A stretch of DNA of 64,000 bases from Tachypleus tridentatus (taxonomy: Eukaryota > Arthropoda > Merostomata > Xiphosura > Limulidae). The notes below the pieces were generated by a model. The model searched no databases. It was given only the letters and a program-made list of their open reading frames with translations, and was not told where the DNA came from. Both the position numbers and the translations under genes were made by a program. Below, in pieces: positions 45,703 to 57,213 of this stretch (positions are counted from its first letter, which is position 1; every line of letters starts with the position of its first letter). The DNA lies in assembly GCF_004210375.1 (NCBI RefSeq), contig NC_134834.1, forward strand, positions 139,781,009-139,845,008, read 5' to 3'.

Positions 45703-48093
45703 ATGGCAGAACAGTCAGAAGTTTTCAATAATTTCCCTTGCATTAAATGTAATTATAAGGTTAGGCATTTTAACAAGCTTCTTTCACATTTTTCTTTGGT
45801 TCATTAGCATGAGCCTGGATTTGTTGTCTCATGTGGGGTTAATGGATGTAAAAGACCATTCAAAAGCATCAGATGTTTAAAAAGACATATAAGTAAAATG
45901 TATGGATGGTTTGCTACTACCAGTATGCATGATAATGAAGCTGGTGGTGAATGTGCCGAGTACTTTATGGAACAGAGGAATAAAACCTCTGACAGTGATG
46001 AGGCAGTTGATGGTAATAAGGAGATGGTTGTCACAGACAAGCGAAGAACCTTAGTTGAAACAATTCTGTAGCTGCGTGAAAATGAAAAAAAAAATTACTT
46101 ACAAAACTACAATAATTTTTTAAAAATTTGTCATGTTCTGTTATTTTTGTCAAAGATGAACATTTATTCCAAACCATAAAAAGAACATTGATCCTAGTGA
46201 GGGGGTATAGTTACAGTGATGGAAGTTTGCAAGAAAGAAAGTCTTGACTTTCATTCGATGATTGAAAATTTCACTGACCACAATAATTTTCAGTCTTACA
46301 TTGAAGATAATTTGGCATTTGTAAAACCTGTTGAGTATGACCTGGGAATTGCTGGTGATGGGAAACATGACACAATGCAGCATGTTTCTTTATTAGATAC
46401 TCTGAAGTGTTTGCTTAAACATGATGATATTTTTAGCCAGGTTGTTTATCCTCGCCAGTCAGCTGATGATTGTCTTAGAGATATCGTTGATGGTGAACAT
46501 TTCAAAAACCATTCATTATGGCAAGAAACTCCCCTTGCCCTTCAAATCATTCTCTATTTTCATGAGTTTACAGCTGTGAACCAGGCTAGAATACGAGCTC
46601 CTGCTTACAAATGTGCTGCTTTCTACTATTAGTTAGGCAATATTGAACCTGCTTTGAGATATCAGCTTCATTGTATATTCTTAGCAATCTTGGTGAAGAG
46701 CCAAAAGGTAAAAAAACATGGGGTAAATACAGTGATGAGACCTTTGCTTGAAGAACTATCTGTTCTTGAAAACATTGGTATTGACATTGTCAAACCAGAG
46801 GAAACATTTAAAATTAGAGGTAATTGTTGCAGGTAATTTGGGAAGCCATGCTATTGGAGGGTTTCTTGAATCATTTTCTGCTCTCATTTCATGTGGATTC
46901 TGCATGGTAACTCGAGATGATTTAAGAAAGTTGACTGATATTTCAAAATGTCCAGAGAGATCTATTGCATCCTATAATTACCAAGTTGCAATGGTCGAAA
47001 CTGAACCGACTTTGTCAAGTACATATGGGGTTAAAAAAAGATGGTCCCTGAACGTTTTGCAGCAATTTCATGTGACAAATGCTCTGCCTCCTGACATATT
47101 ACATGACCTTTTTGAATCTGGTTTGGAGTCAGAAATTTTAGTTTTACTCATAGATCAGTATGTCTTGTCTGGATATTTCAGCCTTCAGTACCTTGCAGGC
47201 AGAGTGAAAAAGTTCCACTACAAAGGAACTGATAAAATCAATAGGCATGAGTTTGTTATTTTGAGAGAGTCTGTACACATTATGCAAAAAGCTGTTCAAG
47301 TTTGGTGCCTCTTAAGGTTATTTCCATTACTGGTGAGTGATGCAGTGCCAGAAAGCAACAACAAATGGGAAGTTCTGTTGGCTTTGCTGGATATGGTAGA
47401 ATTGATAATGTGTTCATCAATGTCATATGCAAGCATTGAATTATTAAATGATGTGATACAACAGTTCCATTCTCTTTATGAAAAAGAATTTCCAAATAGA
47501 ACTCTCAACCAAAGGGACATTTTACTTTGCATTACCCAGACATGACCCGCAGATTTGAACCACTAAGGAATGTGTCGATCATGAGATTTGAGATCAAACA
47601 TAGTTTTTTGTTGATGTTGCAAGACGTACCAAAAACAGGAAGAATCTAGCCTAAACAATGGCAACGAGTCACCAGTATAAACTCTGTTCACATTTGGAAA
47701 GCAATGGATTTCTCGGAATAGATGCCTTTGACCTGACAATCCAGAGATTGCCTGTGAATTCACTTGGAGAAAAGCAGAACCTTGTCAGTACATTTGTTGG
47801 GGAAGGCGATTTTGTCACTAAAGCATCAGGTTGTACAGTCAATTGCCTCACATACAACACAGGGACAATGGTTGTTAGTAGCTATGAATTAGACAGTCTT
47901 CAATTTTCTTCAGTGATCTGTTGCTTTGTTCTTTGGGGAAAAACTTTTTGTATTGTCAAATATTTGTTTACATTGTAGAGCCAATGAGAAGCTATGTACT
48001 CCTGAGCATTCCAGATCTTTATGATCATTGCCTTGTCATGTGAAAAAAAGTGAAAATATGATCATCCTACATCACTACATTCGTGGCGACTGA
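45703..48093 (+). pseudogene. EnSpm ORF1: zinc-finger transposase-like protein
   Basis: ATG at 45703 opens a frame whose first 34 codons form a C2H2 finger: C13-x2-C16-x12-H29-x4-H34. A TAG follows at 45805. A second finger (CGVNGC ... CLKRH) lacks its last histidine. The same frame resumes at 46216 with SLDFHSMIENFTDHNNF, VKPVEYDLG and SLLDTLKCLL. It shifts at about 46825 to AGNLGSHAIGGFLESFSAL, CGFC, then NALPPDILHDLFESG. It shifts back at 47530 to HYPDMTRRF, EPLRNV and MRFEIKHSFF, shifts again in a T run, and ends with ILHHYIRGD at the TGA 48091. PPDILHDL followed by HYPDM..RF and MRFE.KH are, from memory, conserved in EnSpm-like transposases of animals. The D of PPD, H-D and the E of RFE are candidate catalytic residues. 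Where I expect GDNLG the copy has GNLG, losing a likely catalytic aspartate. Confidence 0.78.
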
Positions 48094-48544
48094 ACGACGA
48101 CAAATTTTAAACAGAACTCGAAAATCAATGGTAAATTTTAACCTATTTTATGTAACTTGGTGTGTACCTTCCAGTGACAAATTTTATTAAAAGATTTGAC
48201 ATATTTTATGTATATTTGTTTCTGCCTTTTTGTGACAAATTTCATCAAAATTTTCAAACAGAGAGAACTTGTGTCATATTAATATGTATCATGCATATTT
48301 GCACCAAAATCACCACTATGATCACCATCTATTGAGGTCAGACTACTTATATTTGCTTTCACCTTTTAAAGGCTACTATTTGTTAGGGAAGAAAACTAAA
48401 TTACTTATTTAGCTGATTTATACCAGTCCTGCTGATGTTAACTTTATGGAAAGTTAATATATCTATTTGGTGTTTTGTAGTTGTTCTTCAATGACAACTT
48501 TTCTACATGTGTATACATATAAATCATTTTTAATCAGTACCATA
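48094..48544. other. spacer between ORF1 and ORF2
   Basis: AT-rich, no coding signal. There is no poly-A signal that I would rely on. Confidence 0.4.
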
Positions 48545-51500
48545 CTTTTAGGTTCCAGAAAGATGGCTTTATCCTTTTACATTACCTACAATGAAAAAAA
48601 ATTGTGGTGTCACTGGATGATCTGGGATTGTTGCCCAGAACAATTTTTGAGAACCTAAATCTGGATGTAGATGCTACCAATTTGTCAGCTCAATGAAAAA
48701 AATTGTGGTGTCACTGGATGATCTGGGATTGTTGCCCAGAAAAATTTCTGAGAACCTAAATCTGGATGTAGATGCTACCAACTTGTCAGTTCAAGTGTTC
48801 ATAAAAGACTGGCAGAACTGGGTGGATGTTCAATGGTCTGACATTCCCAAATCACGAGGTTGCTAATGCTGGGGCCTCTGACGGAGAGATAGTTGTTGTG
48901 GTGAGTCGTTTGTAAGAATGCGCAACCCATTTACATTTAAGTGATTATAATCATTTATGTAGTCATTGGAAATCACTCTGCGGAAAATTTCGAAGAAAAG
49001 AAGTAAAATTGTTCAATATACATTATTCAACATAGTACAATTACTGTTGTTATTTTTTATTACAAATTTAGACCCGTTAAAAATTTATTTTTGACCAAAA
49101 TCCACCGAATCCTGAAGTGCCTTCAAGCAAGCAGAATGCATCTTCACCCGGTCAAAGTACTGAACAAATTCAGTCCTTATCATCACAGTAGGATATGTTC
49201 TAATGAATGTCAAACAGATTTTTCAAGCTATTGGAGAAATAGTTTCATCTTTCACTTGAAACAATTAGGCCTTAGTTAGTATTTCATTGCAATCAGTCAA
49301 CCCCAGTTTGTGTGTGTTTTGAACTATTTGATATTTTCTTTGGTCAGCATCTTAGCATTCAAGCCTTGGCCAGTACCCTTTAAGCTGGAAAATTTGTCAA
49401 GTCTGCCTAGATCTACTGCTTTGCTTTTGTCGCAAGGGAAGCCTGTTGAGAAAGAAGGGCGCTTCCATTTACTGGATGAAGTCTACACTGAGGTTTCCAA
49501 CTATACCTTGTAAGTGCTGTGCAGTGAATACCATGTGTACCATTTCTGATCACAAGCATGTAATTATATCTCTTCAGATGTCTTCATCTGTATTTGATAG
49601 CCTGCCCAACCTCTATTTTCCAGATATCCCACTTCAAGGCAGTATGCTCAAGTAGTGGATGAAATATGTAAGCACTACCCTCAACTGTCAAATGCCCCAA
49701 ATCTAATACCCCAAGGTGTTCGTGTAAGTACTATCCACATGTACATTATGTTATGTTTGTTGTGAAATATATTTTCATCACAAATATATTCTTTTATCTA
49801 TACATTTGACTTTATGAGCCCAAAAGCCAATGAGCCCAATAAAATTCGTCCAAAAGTTCATAACGGGAATGACCATATCACCACTTGTAAGGGTGTAAGT
49901 GTATTCTGCAAGAAATATGTTCATTAGTTACAAAATAAATTAAATGACATTTTATGTTGCATAATATTAGTGAAGAAACAAATGAAAATTTTGTAGGAAG
50001 TTATATTTTTTAAAACACACACAAGTACATATATCTACCAAGGAGGGGCTGTGGAAAATACTATTTTGATACTTTGAAATATTTGTTTTATTTGTATACG
50101 ATGTAACATGATTCAACTAATGAAACTCAACTAATTTGACGCTAAAGAGAATACATTGTCAAGATGAACTCGTACAACTGATTTATTAACCAGCATGTGT
50201 ATGGCTTTCAGTTTCTCAGATTAAACCTGAAAAATGCTAAAAGTGGTTTAAAAGAAATACTGTTTAAAATAATTGTAGTTATACCAGGGCAGTTTTGTTA
50301 TTCATTCTCAATATAAATAATTTTGTCAATTCTAATTGTAGGAGCTGTGGAGGATAAGGCTTCGTCAGAAATTCCAGTATGATAGACAGCGAAAGGATTC
50401 ATCATTGCCTATAGTCCAAGAAAGAAAGAAAAAAAGACGAAAACTGTAACAGATGAAACCACATCTCGGAACAAAGGCTATATGGATTAAAACAATACTT
50501 GTGTGAAAAGCCAGTTGGGGAGGATGAAACTTCCACCGAAAAACACAAGGAATGGATGAAAACTCGTCTGCATTGCAGAAAAAAGGGTGATATTTGTAAA
50601 GTGGGCTTGCTTATGGACAAAACTCTGCATGATCGTAGGAAACTGGCCATTGACAACACTCTTGTCAATGAACTTGTAGAGCATTATCCTTTCCTTGTGG
50701 CACCACCAGCACAGCTATTGAATGAATGTAAGCGGCGAGGAAATGATGCAGAAAAAGGAGTGTCCAGCTTTCTCTCTCAATATAAGGACTCAGTAAATTC
50801 TCACCTGCAGGACAGAAACATATCACCAGAAAATAATCCATTGCTAGCATTTCTTATGAAATAGTTATCACATGTGCCTGATGTTACGTCTAGTATTGCC
50901 ATTCTTGGTATCCCTTTTCTTCTAAAAGAAAGTGAAAGTATCATGGTGGGTAATGAAGTTAGGGAACCTGGTGAGAGTAGTATATACATTCAATGTGGTT
51001 CAATTTCTCAGTTTTGTGATCAGAAATTCAAACTATATGTTGATGGCTTTGATATTTGTGCCACTGAAGATTTTGTGGAAGCATTCACTATGTATGTCGG
51101 GAGTTTTTATATCTTCAATTTTGCATTTCCAACAAAACTCAAGAAAACTTTCAACTTTGTTGAAAGGGTTGTTCTGAAGCTCTATGATGAGTCCAGGATA
51201 ATTACCAAATCTGATAAAGATGCAGACAGATGTGTTCTTCAGTTGCTTGATCTCTTGAATGTCAAAAACATAGCCGCGGGAAATTTGTCAAAACGTCCAA
51301 AGGTAAAGAAAGAGGAAAGTGTTCAAAGCCATAAGGTTATATTAGATCTGGTAATAGTAACTTGTCATGTGTATTTGATCCAGGGTGAATTTTTAAAAAC
51401 CAAGTGTAAAGTTCAGTTGTTTATTTTCATATTGTTGCTGCAATTTGAATTTTATTTTGGTACATGTATATTGATGTACACTTGTGTTCAGTTTGGAATA

Positions 51501-51603
51501 AAAAAGGTGCTGCTAAAATGCATTTTATATTTTTCAGGATGGTGGCAAGTTACTGGGAATTAGGTTGAATCATCAGATTGCTGCGGGATTGACTGCTCAG
51601 TGA
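48545..51603 (+). pseudogene. EnSpm ORF2: spliced gene of unknown function
   Basis: Exons can be followed by continuity of translation across GT-AG sites. The first exon is at 48545-48902 (KKIVVSLDDLGLLP, FIKDWQNWVDVQ; donor GTGAGT), carrying a 102-bp internal duplication. A possible linker exon is near 49090-49190. The next starts at about 49356 after CTTAG and ends at 49509 (WPVPFKLENL, VYTEVSNYT; donor GTAAGT). Exon 49624-49723 (YPTSRQYAQVVDEICKHYP; donor GTAAGT) follows. Then 50342-51302 runs ELWRIRLRQKFQYDRQRK, two frameshifts, YLCEKPVGEDE, MDKTLHDRRKLAID, a TAG at 50862, and FTMYVGSFYIFNFAFP; its donor is GTAAAG. The last exon 51538-51603 ends TAQ-stop. In each well-defined junction the codon phase is kept. 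I do not recognise a domain. Its place downstream of a transposase on the same strand suggests an accessory protein. Confidence 0.7.
48590..48793 (+). repeat. 102-bp tandem duplication in ORF2 exon
   Basis: AATGAAAAAAATTGTGGTG through GATGCTACCAA(C/T)TTGTCAG occurs twice in a row (48590 and 48692) with a handful of differences. 102 is a multiple of three, but an A-run length difference disturbs the frame. Confidence 0.9.
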
Positions 51604-51611
51604 TGGTTCTG

Positions 51612-52043
51612 CTGACTACAACTGACTGAAGATGGTCTCTTTGCCTAACAGTGGCATTGCAGAGGTGGTCCTGACCGGGTCAACATGACTTATCTTCCAT
51701 GGTCTTTGGATAGTCATAATGACAACCGCTTTTTGGACGAATAGGGTTACACTGACTATGCCATGACTACTCTGTAGTGGTTTGCAGGTAGGCAATGCGA
51801 CTATTGTCAGGTCGTCAGCATTGGTCAGAATGACTACCTGACGAAAGTCATAATGACTATCATAGAGCAGTCAAATTTATTACCTGTCAGGTAATACCTG
51901 ACTATTTTCCAATTACACAATAGTAAAATGACTAATATTTAATAGTCATATTAGGTAGTCATCGATTTTAGCGACTACTTGGAGAGTCTTTTTTGGCACT
52001 GCTTGACTACCTGATTTACTATTCAAAAGTCGTCGCCTTGACT
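51612..52043. repeat. right subterminal TAGTCA array
   Basis: Dense TAGTCA/TGACTA motifs: GACTACAACTGACTG, TAGTCATAATGAC, GACTACCTGACG, TAGTCATATTAGGTAGTC and CTTGACTACCTGA. They mirror the left array. Confidence 0.75.
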
Positions 52044-52060
52044 AGTTCTTATTTTGAGTG
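52044..52060. repeat. right terminal inverted repeat
   Basis: AGTTCTTATTTTGAGTG, followed by ATA. Confidence 0.8.
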
Positions 52061-52102
52061 ATACACTTCTCGTACAACAGTCGTGATGAAATAATAATCC
52101 GT

Positions 52103-52275
52103 GATGACGAGGAAACCCATTTGCAAAGAAAATTATATATGTAAAAACAACTGGTATGAGTAGAGAAGAAGGTCTAAACGTTGTTCGCTCCTCTACATAG
52201 TGCTTTTTTTTATCCATACTAACCGTTTTTACATATATAATTTTCTCTACAAGTGGGTTTTATTGTCATCACAGA
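52103..52275. mobile_element. Penelope-type foldback, both tails present
   Basis: The left reads GTGATGACGAGGAAACCCAT, ATTATATATGTAAAAACAAC. The right half is its imperfect complement, ending GTGGGTTTTATTGTCATCAC. The centre has GGTCTAAACGTTGTTCGCTC, shared with the foldback at 12084. Here both arms keep the tail, unlike the other foldbacks in the window. Confidence 0.78.
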
Positions 52276-53057
52276 ATATCGAATGCTGTAAGTTTTAGCC
52301 CGCAGTGTATCACATCACTTACCTTTGATACGAAACAATTCTACAAGTGTTTTTAAAAGAAAATTAACATTCAAACCTCTCATCCAAGATACAAATCAAT
52401 GAGCAATGTTGTCGGCTTCTTATTGATATTTTGGTTTCTCGAAACAATAAGTGAAGCTGTTCCTGATATTTGTAAACTGTTTAAACCTACTAGGTGATAC
52501 TATTGGCAGTATTTTATTATTTTTTCATCTAGAGCTTATGTTCTACTTGAAGACTTAAAAAAAGAACTTGCTAAACCACTGAATGCCAGAAATATAGTCA
52601 ACAATATATGAGACATATTTAATCTGTGAGGAAAATACGTACAAAAATTGCATTATAAAAATTCTCTTTTACGTTTAATTGCGTACTATTTAGGTGACCA
52701 GCGATGGTGGAAACATCAACTTAATCTTGGGTATACAGTCTTCTGTGTGGCAATGTTGTTGGTTCTACATCCAATCGATCTTTAGAAGAATTTGTGGGAT
52801 ACAAAAATATTTCCTGATGTAGCATAACGATGCACAAATGATACTGAAGAAAAATTAATTTTGTCAGTGGTCTCATTCAGTATTACGGAAAAGAAATTAT
52901 AGTATTTAGAATTACAATAGAGAACTATTACATACAGATTAATATTTTAAATTATACTTTAATTTTTTCCAACACATATTAACGTGATGTAGAAATTATC
53001 TTAATTTACTTTATTTTTGTTATTGTTGTTGAATCACTTGTTTCTCCCGTTCTTTAA
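52276..53057. other. AT-rich non-coding stretch
   Basis: Nothing recognised. Confidence 0.5.
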
Positions 53058-53230
53058 CACGTTGGCTCCAACACAACCTACCAGTAAGTTGTGCTCTATT
53101 TTCTTTTTAAAGGGCCACTTATTGGCTGAGGCACAACAGATACACATACACTCTTCCTAAAAATAATAATTATAAAATGACTAGGGGGACCCTGGAAAGT
53201 ATCGGAAAAATAGGCTTGAAAGCCAACGTG
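53058..53230. mobile_element. TTAA-flanked MITE, 173 bp
   Basis: The ends are CACGTTGGCT and AGCCAACGTG, inverted. Each is flanked directly by TTAA (53054-53057 and 53231-53234). TTAA targets are used by piggyBac and Kolobok elements; I cannot choose between them from the ends alone. No coding capacity. Confidence 0.8.
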
Positions 53231-53413
53231 TTAAAGGTTAACTCTTCCCGTACTGGAAAACGAACAAGACCATTGAAACGTTTTATAATTTCTTTATATT
53301 TGATTACTGTACATTGATTACTTTACACCTGAACGGAACCTCATAACGTGACTCCTTCGAATTGATGATATTTATATATATGTGCCTTGGAAAAATTCAA
53401 CTAACGTATATTC

Positions 53414-54249
53414 CAGGGGTGGCCAAACTTGCTTAACGTAAGAGCCACATACGATAAACTTTAGATGTTTGAGAGCCGCAAACATGAACAAATATTACAC
53501 ACAAATTTTTATTGTTACATGCACATTTTGCTACATAAATTTTATATACATATTAAGAAATATGAAAGTAATAATATTTATTCATGTATGTAGTTTTTAA
53601 ACAGTTAATTTGTATTAGCTTGTAATGACTAAGTAACACATTGCAGATAAGACACAAAAAGTTTACTTTCTTTAACGGTGAAATCAAAATCTTCCTCCCA
53701 CTCTGGCTTAAAATTTCTCTTTTCACCTTCGTACTTTTGCTCCTTACAGTTTGATGACGCCATCTTTCTTCACAAAATTTTCACAGACACTTCTAAAAAA
53801 TTGAAGTCAAAAGAAACAATAAGCTCCAACACGCACAACGCAACATAACACTACAACGCCCAGTATCACACTAACACTCCGCTAATTTCACTGCCCGCAC
53901 ACAGCCACATACGCCACAATCACGCGATCGTAAGCCACGCCCACTAAATCTAACATTGTTAGCACTGGCTTGTGCGATTACTGATTCTCCTGCACAATTC
54001 CTCTGTAATTCTTGCTGATCCGAAATTTCTTTAATCTCTGATTCAAACCTAGCATTAAAATTGGGATTTTAAGTTCTTAAATATACTTACCATGAACATT
54101 AAACTTACGTTTTAATCCAGTGGATTCTCAGTTTATACCCGGTAAATAATTATGAAGCTTGACAATTTTTATGTACCTCTATTGTGATGCAAAAGGAGCT
54201 AAGCCAACATATTTCCAAGAGCCGCACGTGGCTCGCAAGCTGCAGTTTG
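53414..54249 (-). mobile_element. hAT-type non-autonomous element
   Basis: The left end is CAGGGGTGGCCAAACTTGC with AGAGCCACAT shortly inside. The right end holds the inverted counterpart AGAGCCGCACGTGGCTCGCA...CAGTTTG, its last 10 bases lost. CAGGGGTGGCCAAA ends with AGAGCCNCATNTGGCT just inside are common to a widespread animal hAT group. The minus strand carries a remnant of the transposase start (53631-53763) behind a GC-richer leader with GCCACGCCC, so the element's 5' end is at 54249. Confidence 0.75.
53631..53763 (-). pseudogene. hAT transposase N-terminal remnant
   Basis: 43 codons from ATG 53763: a lysine-rich start, then RNFKPEWEEDFDFTVKES and LFVSYLQC, then stop. The W...F.F......CLxC order resembles the zinc-finger start of ZBED5-like hAT transposases, with the first zinc cysteine replaced. 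The rest of the gene is deleted. Confidence 0.6.
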
Positions 54250-54496
54250 ATTCCTTTCCGATTCAGAAGGTTGCCAGTGAGATCACATGTGTTAGACAAA
54301 TGTTACCGTGTATCGGTATGTATTTCAGTGTTATAATTACATAAGAGAGAAGAGCAGCCACTTATCAAAGCAATGATGATTATTTGCTGATGGGCACATT
54401 GTATAATTTCTTGACCTATGATTTGCTGATGAATGAAATAACGATATAGAGATGACTAATTAGTTATCACCTATTTCAAAATAGTATTGGAGACAT

Positions 54497-54655
54497 TTAC
54501 ACCTGAACGGAACCACATAACGTGACTGCTTTGAACGGATTACATATACCTTGGAAAGATTCAATCCAGTCATGTTTTAATTAACATATACTCTTTCTAA
54601 ATTCAGCAGGTTGCCAGAGAGATCACATGTGTTAGCCAAATGTTGCCTTGTCGGG
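54497..54655. repeat. short duplication copy A2, empty site
   Basis: Uninterrupted counterpart of A1; see 53322-54312. Confidence 0.8.
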
Positions 54656-54821
54656 TAGGCACAAAAGTAGCATATGGCTATGAACATGAGTTACGAATTA
54701 ATTTAGTAGAAAAAATGCACATTCGCAATACAGATTCCATATTTGAAGATGTTCAGGACGCTGTGACAATGACGTATGAATTTTCCAATGAATAATATAG
54801 TTTAACACAGTATATATTATT

Positions 54822-55400
54822 GGTTTGCTACAGTTGGTGTATTATAAAGTTCAGAAGCTATAATTGCGATAAATGCATATTAATCGGGAAACAACAGATA
54901 TTTGAGTAGGAATGTTTATAAATTGTTAATGTTTCAAACCGTTTATCTTCAGTTAATTCACATCGGACATTAATATTTTTACGAAGACATTACATAACTT
55001 CAGCGGTGAAAAACTCAACACGTGATCAAGAAAGAATACAGAGTTAGGTAACTCCTTGTTAAAGGAATTCTATTTACATCAACTCGAAATAAACCGCTTA
55101 TCGTGAACCCTCGATAAGACATTAAGGAAATTCCAAACCAGAAAGAAGACTCGATATTATTTGTAAGTTTGTAGATCGTTGCTTTGTATTAAACGTTATT
55201 GTAAACTGTAGTATTATTTCTATAGTAAAACATATTTGCATTAACAAAGAAACTGTGTATCAATCTTGTTGACAAGTATGACGCAAACTTTATTTAACTT
55301 ATAAATTTAAATTATCATTTAACTCGGTGTTAGGCTATTCGAATTTGTAATACGTGGTATAATAAATCAAGGGCACATCTGAGATCTGAATAAGAGAAAA
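54822..55400 (+). mobile_element. old LTR copy, left
   Basis: It shares order and many blocks with 58033-58650: TTGGTTTGCTACAGTT, GAAGCTATAA, TAATCGG, AGATATTTG, TATTGTAAACTG, GAAACTGTG and TTTAACTCGGT. Roughly a quarter to a third of positions differ. It lies upstream of a gag-like frame, as an LTR would. Confidence 0.6.
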
Positions 55401-55451
55401 AAATTCGATCTTATCTAAGAATTCAAATCATAATTCAATTTATTATGATCA

Positions 55452-55778
55452 GTGACAACAAGATTTAGTCATGCCTCTTTACTAAAAGTTTTTCGAATCA
55501 CCCTCACTCGGACAACCACAAAGTTTAATAACAGCGAAATGCTCGAAATTGTTAAAGTTTTAGAACTAGAGGTTAAGAAATCAATGAGAAAAAATGAACT
55601 AAAACAGTTTATTATTGAAATACTAGTCAATATTGGTTTGTTGTCTGGGAAAGCATAAGAGGAATATTCTAGTGTCCCCATTAGCCGAACGGGGTTGAGT
55701 GATAAAGATAAGTTAAATATCGAGCTAAAACTCAAACAATTCGAGCTTAAACAAGTTGGTATCGAAGTCGAAAAGTAA
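55452..55778 (+). pseudogene. gag-like fragment of an LTR retrotransposon
   Basis: The frame reads KKSMRKNELKQFIIEIL, stops at 55656, and continues in the same frame with DKDKLNIELKLKQFELKQ to a TAA at 55776. This mix of a VKKSMRK.ELK helix and a coiled K/E/L-rich stretch is typical of the start of gag in some gypsy families of arthropods (from memory). No capsid core, protease or pol sequence follows, so the element is a short remnant. Confidence 0.55.
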
Positions 55779-57092
55779 TTAAATAATTATTTTAATTAAT
55801 TTTCAGAATACCTTGCGTATTCAAAGTATTTCTAGTCTTAGATCGTACAGTATAAATTCATTGAATAACATTTTCTACCATCGAATTCACTGAGTATATG
55901 ACATTTATTTATGCTCAAAACCTTAATTCCTTGTAATGTAATGCTTTGTTTTTGCTATTTATTTATAAAATACAATTCTTTTCTATACATATAACAATGT
56001 AAAAATAACAGAAAAATCAATCTGTATGGTGTCGAATTAAAATGAATATAAATATTCTGTGATCCTACCTAACATAGACTTTAAAGAATAACGAAAAAGC
56101 TAAATCTACAGAATGAAAAGTTTTGCTTCTTGAAACGTTTTTGCTGATTGTGATAGGTACCTGGTGGGTGTGCACAAATGTAGTTTTGGTTTTGCTTCGT
56201 CATGTAGGAACTCTGAGAAATAGACACTTAACTGTTTACCGACAATAACGTATTTAATTGCGTTAATGTTTCTAATACGCTATATTACGTTCAACATAAT
56301 TAAAAGTGTATTGCTCCTGATTTTCGTTTCTATTGAATATCCGTTGCACTACGTTGCAGTGTCCAACAGTAGTCAACAAGTATTGACGGATTCTAGTTGC
56401 CCTGATATCGTTTTTCCATTGTAGTAAAACTGAATATTTCCATTAAACGGTACGTGACGGGCAAATTTGGATGTGATTTTCGTAATCAGCAGCCAAAAAT
56501 CTATAAGGAACACCCAACAGTGTTCAAGAAGCAAAATCTTTGTTGTGCAGTGTTATGAAATACTTCTGAAAAAATTGAGAATATATTATTAAGTACTGGG
56601 TCAGTATATTTGATGCGGCATTGCCGACCCTAATTTCCGACGAAGGAGGAAAGTTGGACTAGTAATCCTTCTCCGTAAAATAGTCATTACTATGTCAACG
56701 AGCAAGAACGATAATGCTTTTTATACACTGGAAAATATGAAACAAAATGGCGTTCATAAAAATTGCCCATTTAAAAAACACCTATAAAATATTATTATTA
56801 ACAAGAACTATTTAACATTATTGCCTGAGCAATACTAAAAATTAATGTATTCATAAATCCATCTAAACAACTGTATACGTGTTCATGAAATAAATCAGAA
56901 TTTCAACTAATTTTCATTTTAGTAAGTGACTTTTTCAGAAAAGTGTAGAGAAAAAATAACGATTGTTATCGATCTGATTTTTCACACAGCTCTTCCCTTT
57001 GGGGTCTTTTAAATCAGTTTATGACATTTCCATGACAAGTTACACCAGGATCATTTTTATGTATACATATAACACACGCTTGCACATACATA
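55779..57092. other. AT-rich non-coding stretch
   Basis: No pol-like sequence or other gene recognised. Confidence 0.5.
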
Positions 57093-57213
57093 TTTGTTTT
57101 AGAATTAAGCAAAAAACTACACAATAGGCTATCTGTGCTTTGCCCACCATGGATACTGAAACCCGGTTATTAGCATTGTGAGTCCATAAACATGCAGCTG
57201 TGCTACAAGGGTG
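57093..57213 (-). mobile_element. SINE type 3
   Basis: Reversed copy: AGAATTAAGCAAAAAACTAC, GCTATCTGTGCTTTGCCCAC, TGAAACCCGGTTATTAGC and CATGCAGCTGTGCTAC. Confidence 0.85.

Larger units (their letters stand above)
43081..52060 (+). mobile_element. EnSpm/CACTA-type DNA transposon, 8,980 bp
   Basis: The ends are inverted: CACTCTAAATAAAAATT at the left, and the complement of the right end reads CACTCAAAATAAGAACT (14 of 17 equal). Each end is flanked by ATA (43078-43080 and 52061-52063), a 3-bp target duplication as in the EnSpm/CACTA superfamily. Inside each end, 350-450 bp are packed with TAGTCA/TGACTA motifs, the usual subterminal binding arrays of this superfamily. Two decayed plus-strand genes lie within: ORF1 (45703-48093), a zinc-finger transposase-like protein, and ORF2 (about 48545-51603), a spliced gene of unknown function. 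The element is structurally complete but both genes carry nonsense and frameshift changes. Confidence 0.82.
53322..54312. repeat. short duplication copy A1, interrupted by hAT element
   Basis: 53322-53413 plus 54250-54312 correspond to the uninterrupted copy at 54497-54655 (TTACACCTGAACGGAACC, CATAACGTGACT, CCTTGGAAA, GGTTGCCAGNGAGATCACAT). The two copies show where the element at 53414-54249 was inserted. Confidence 0.8.
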
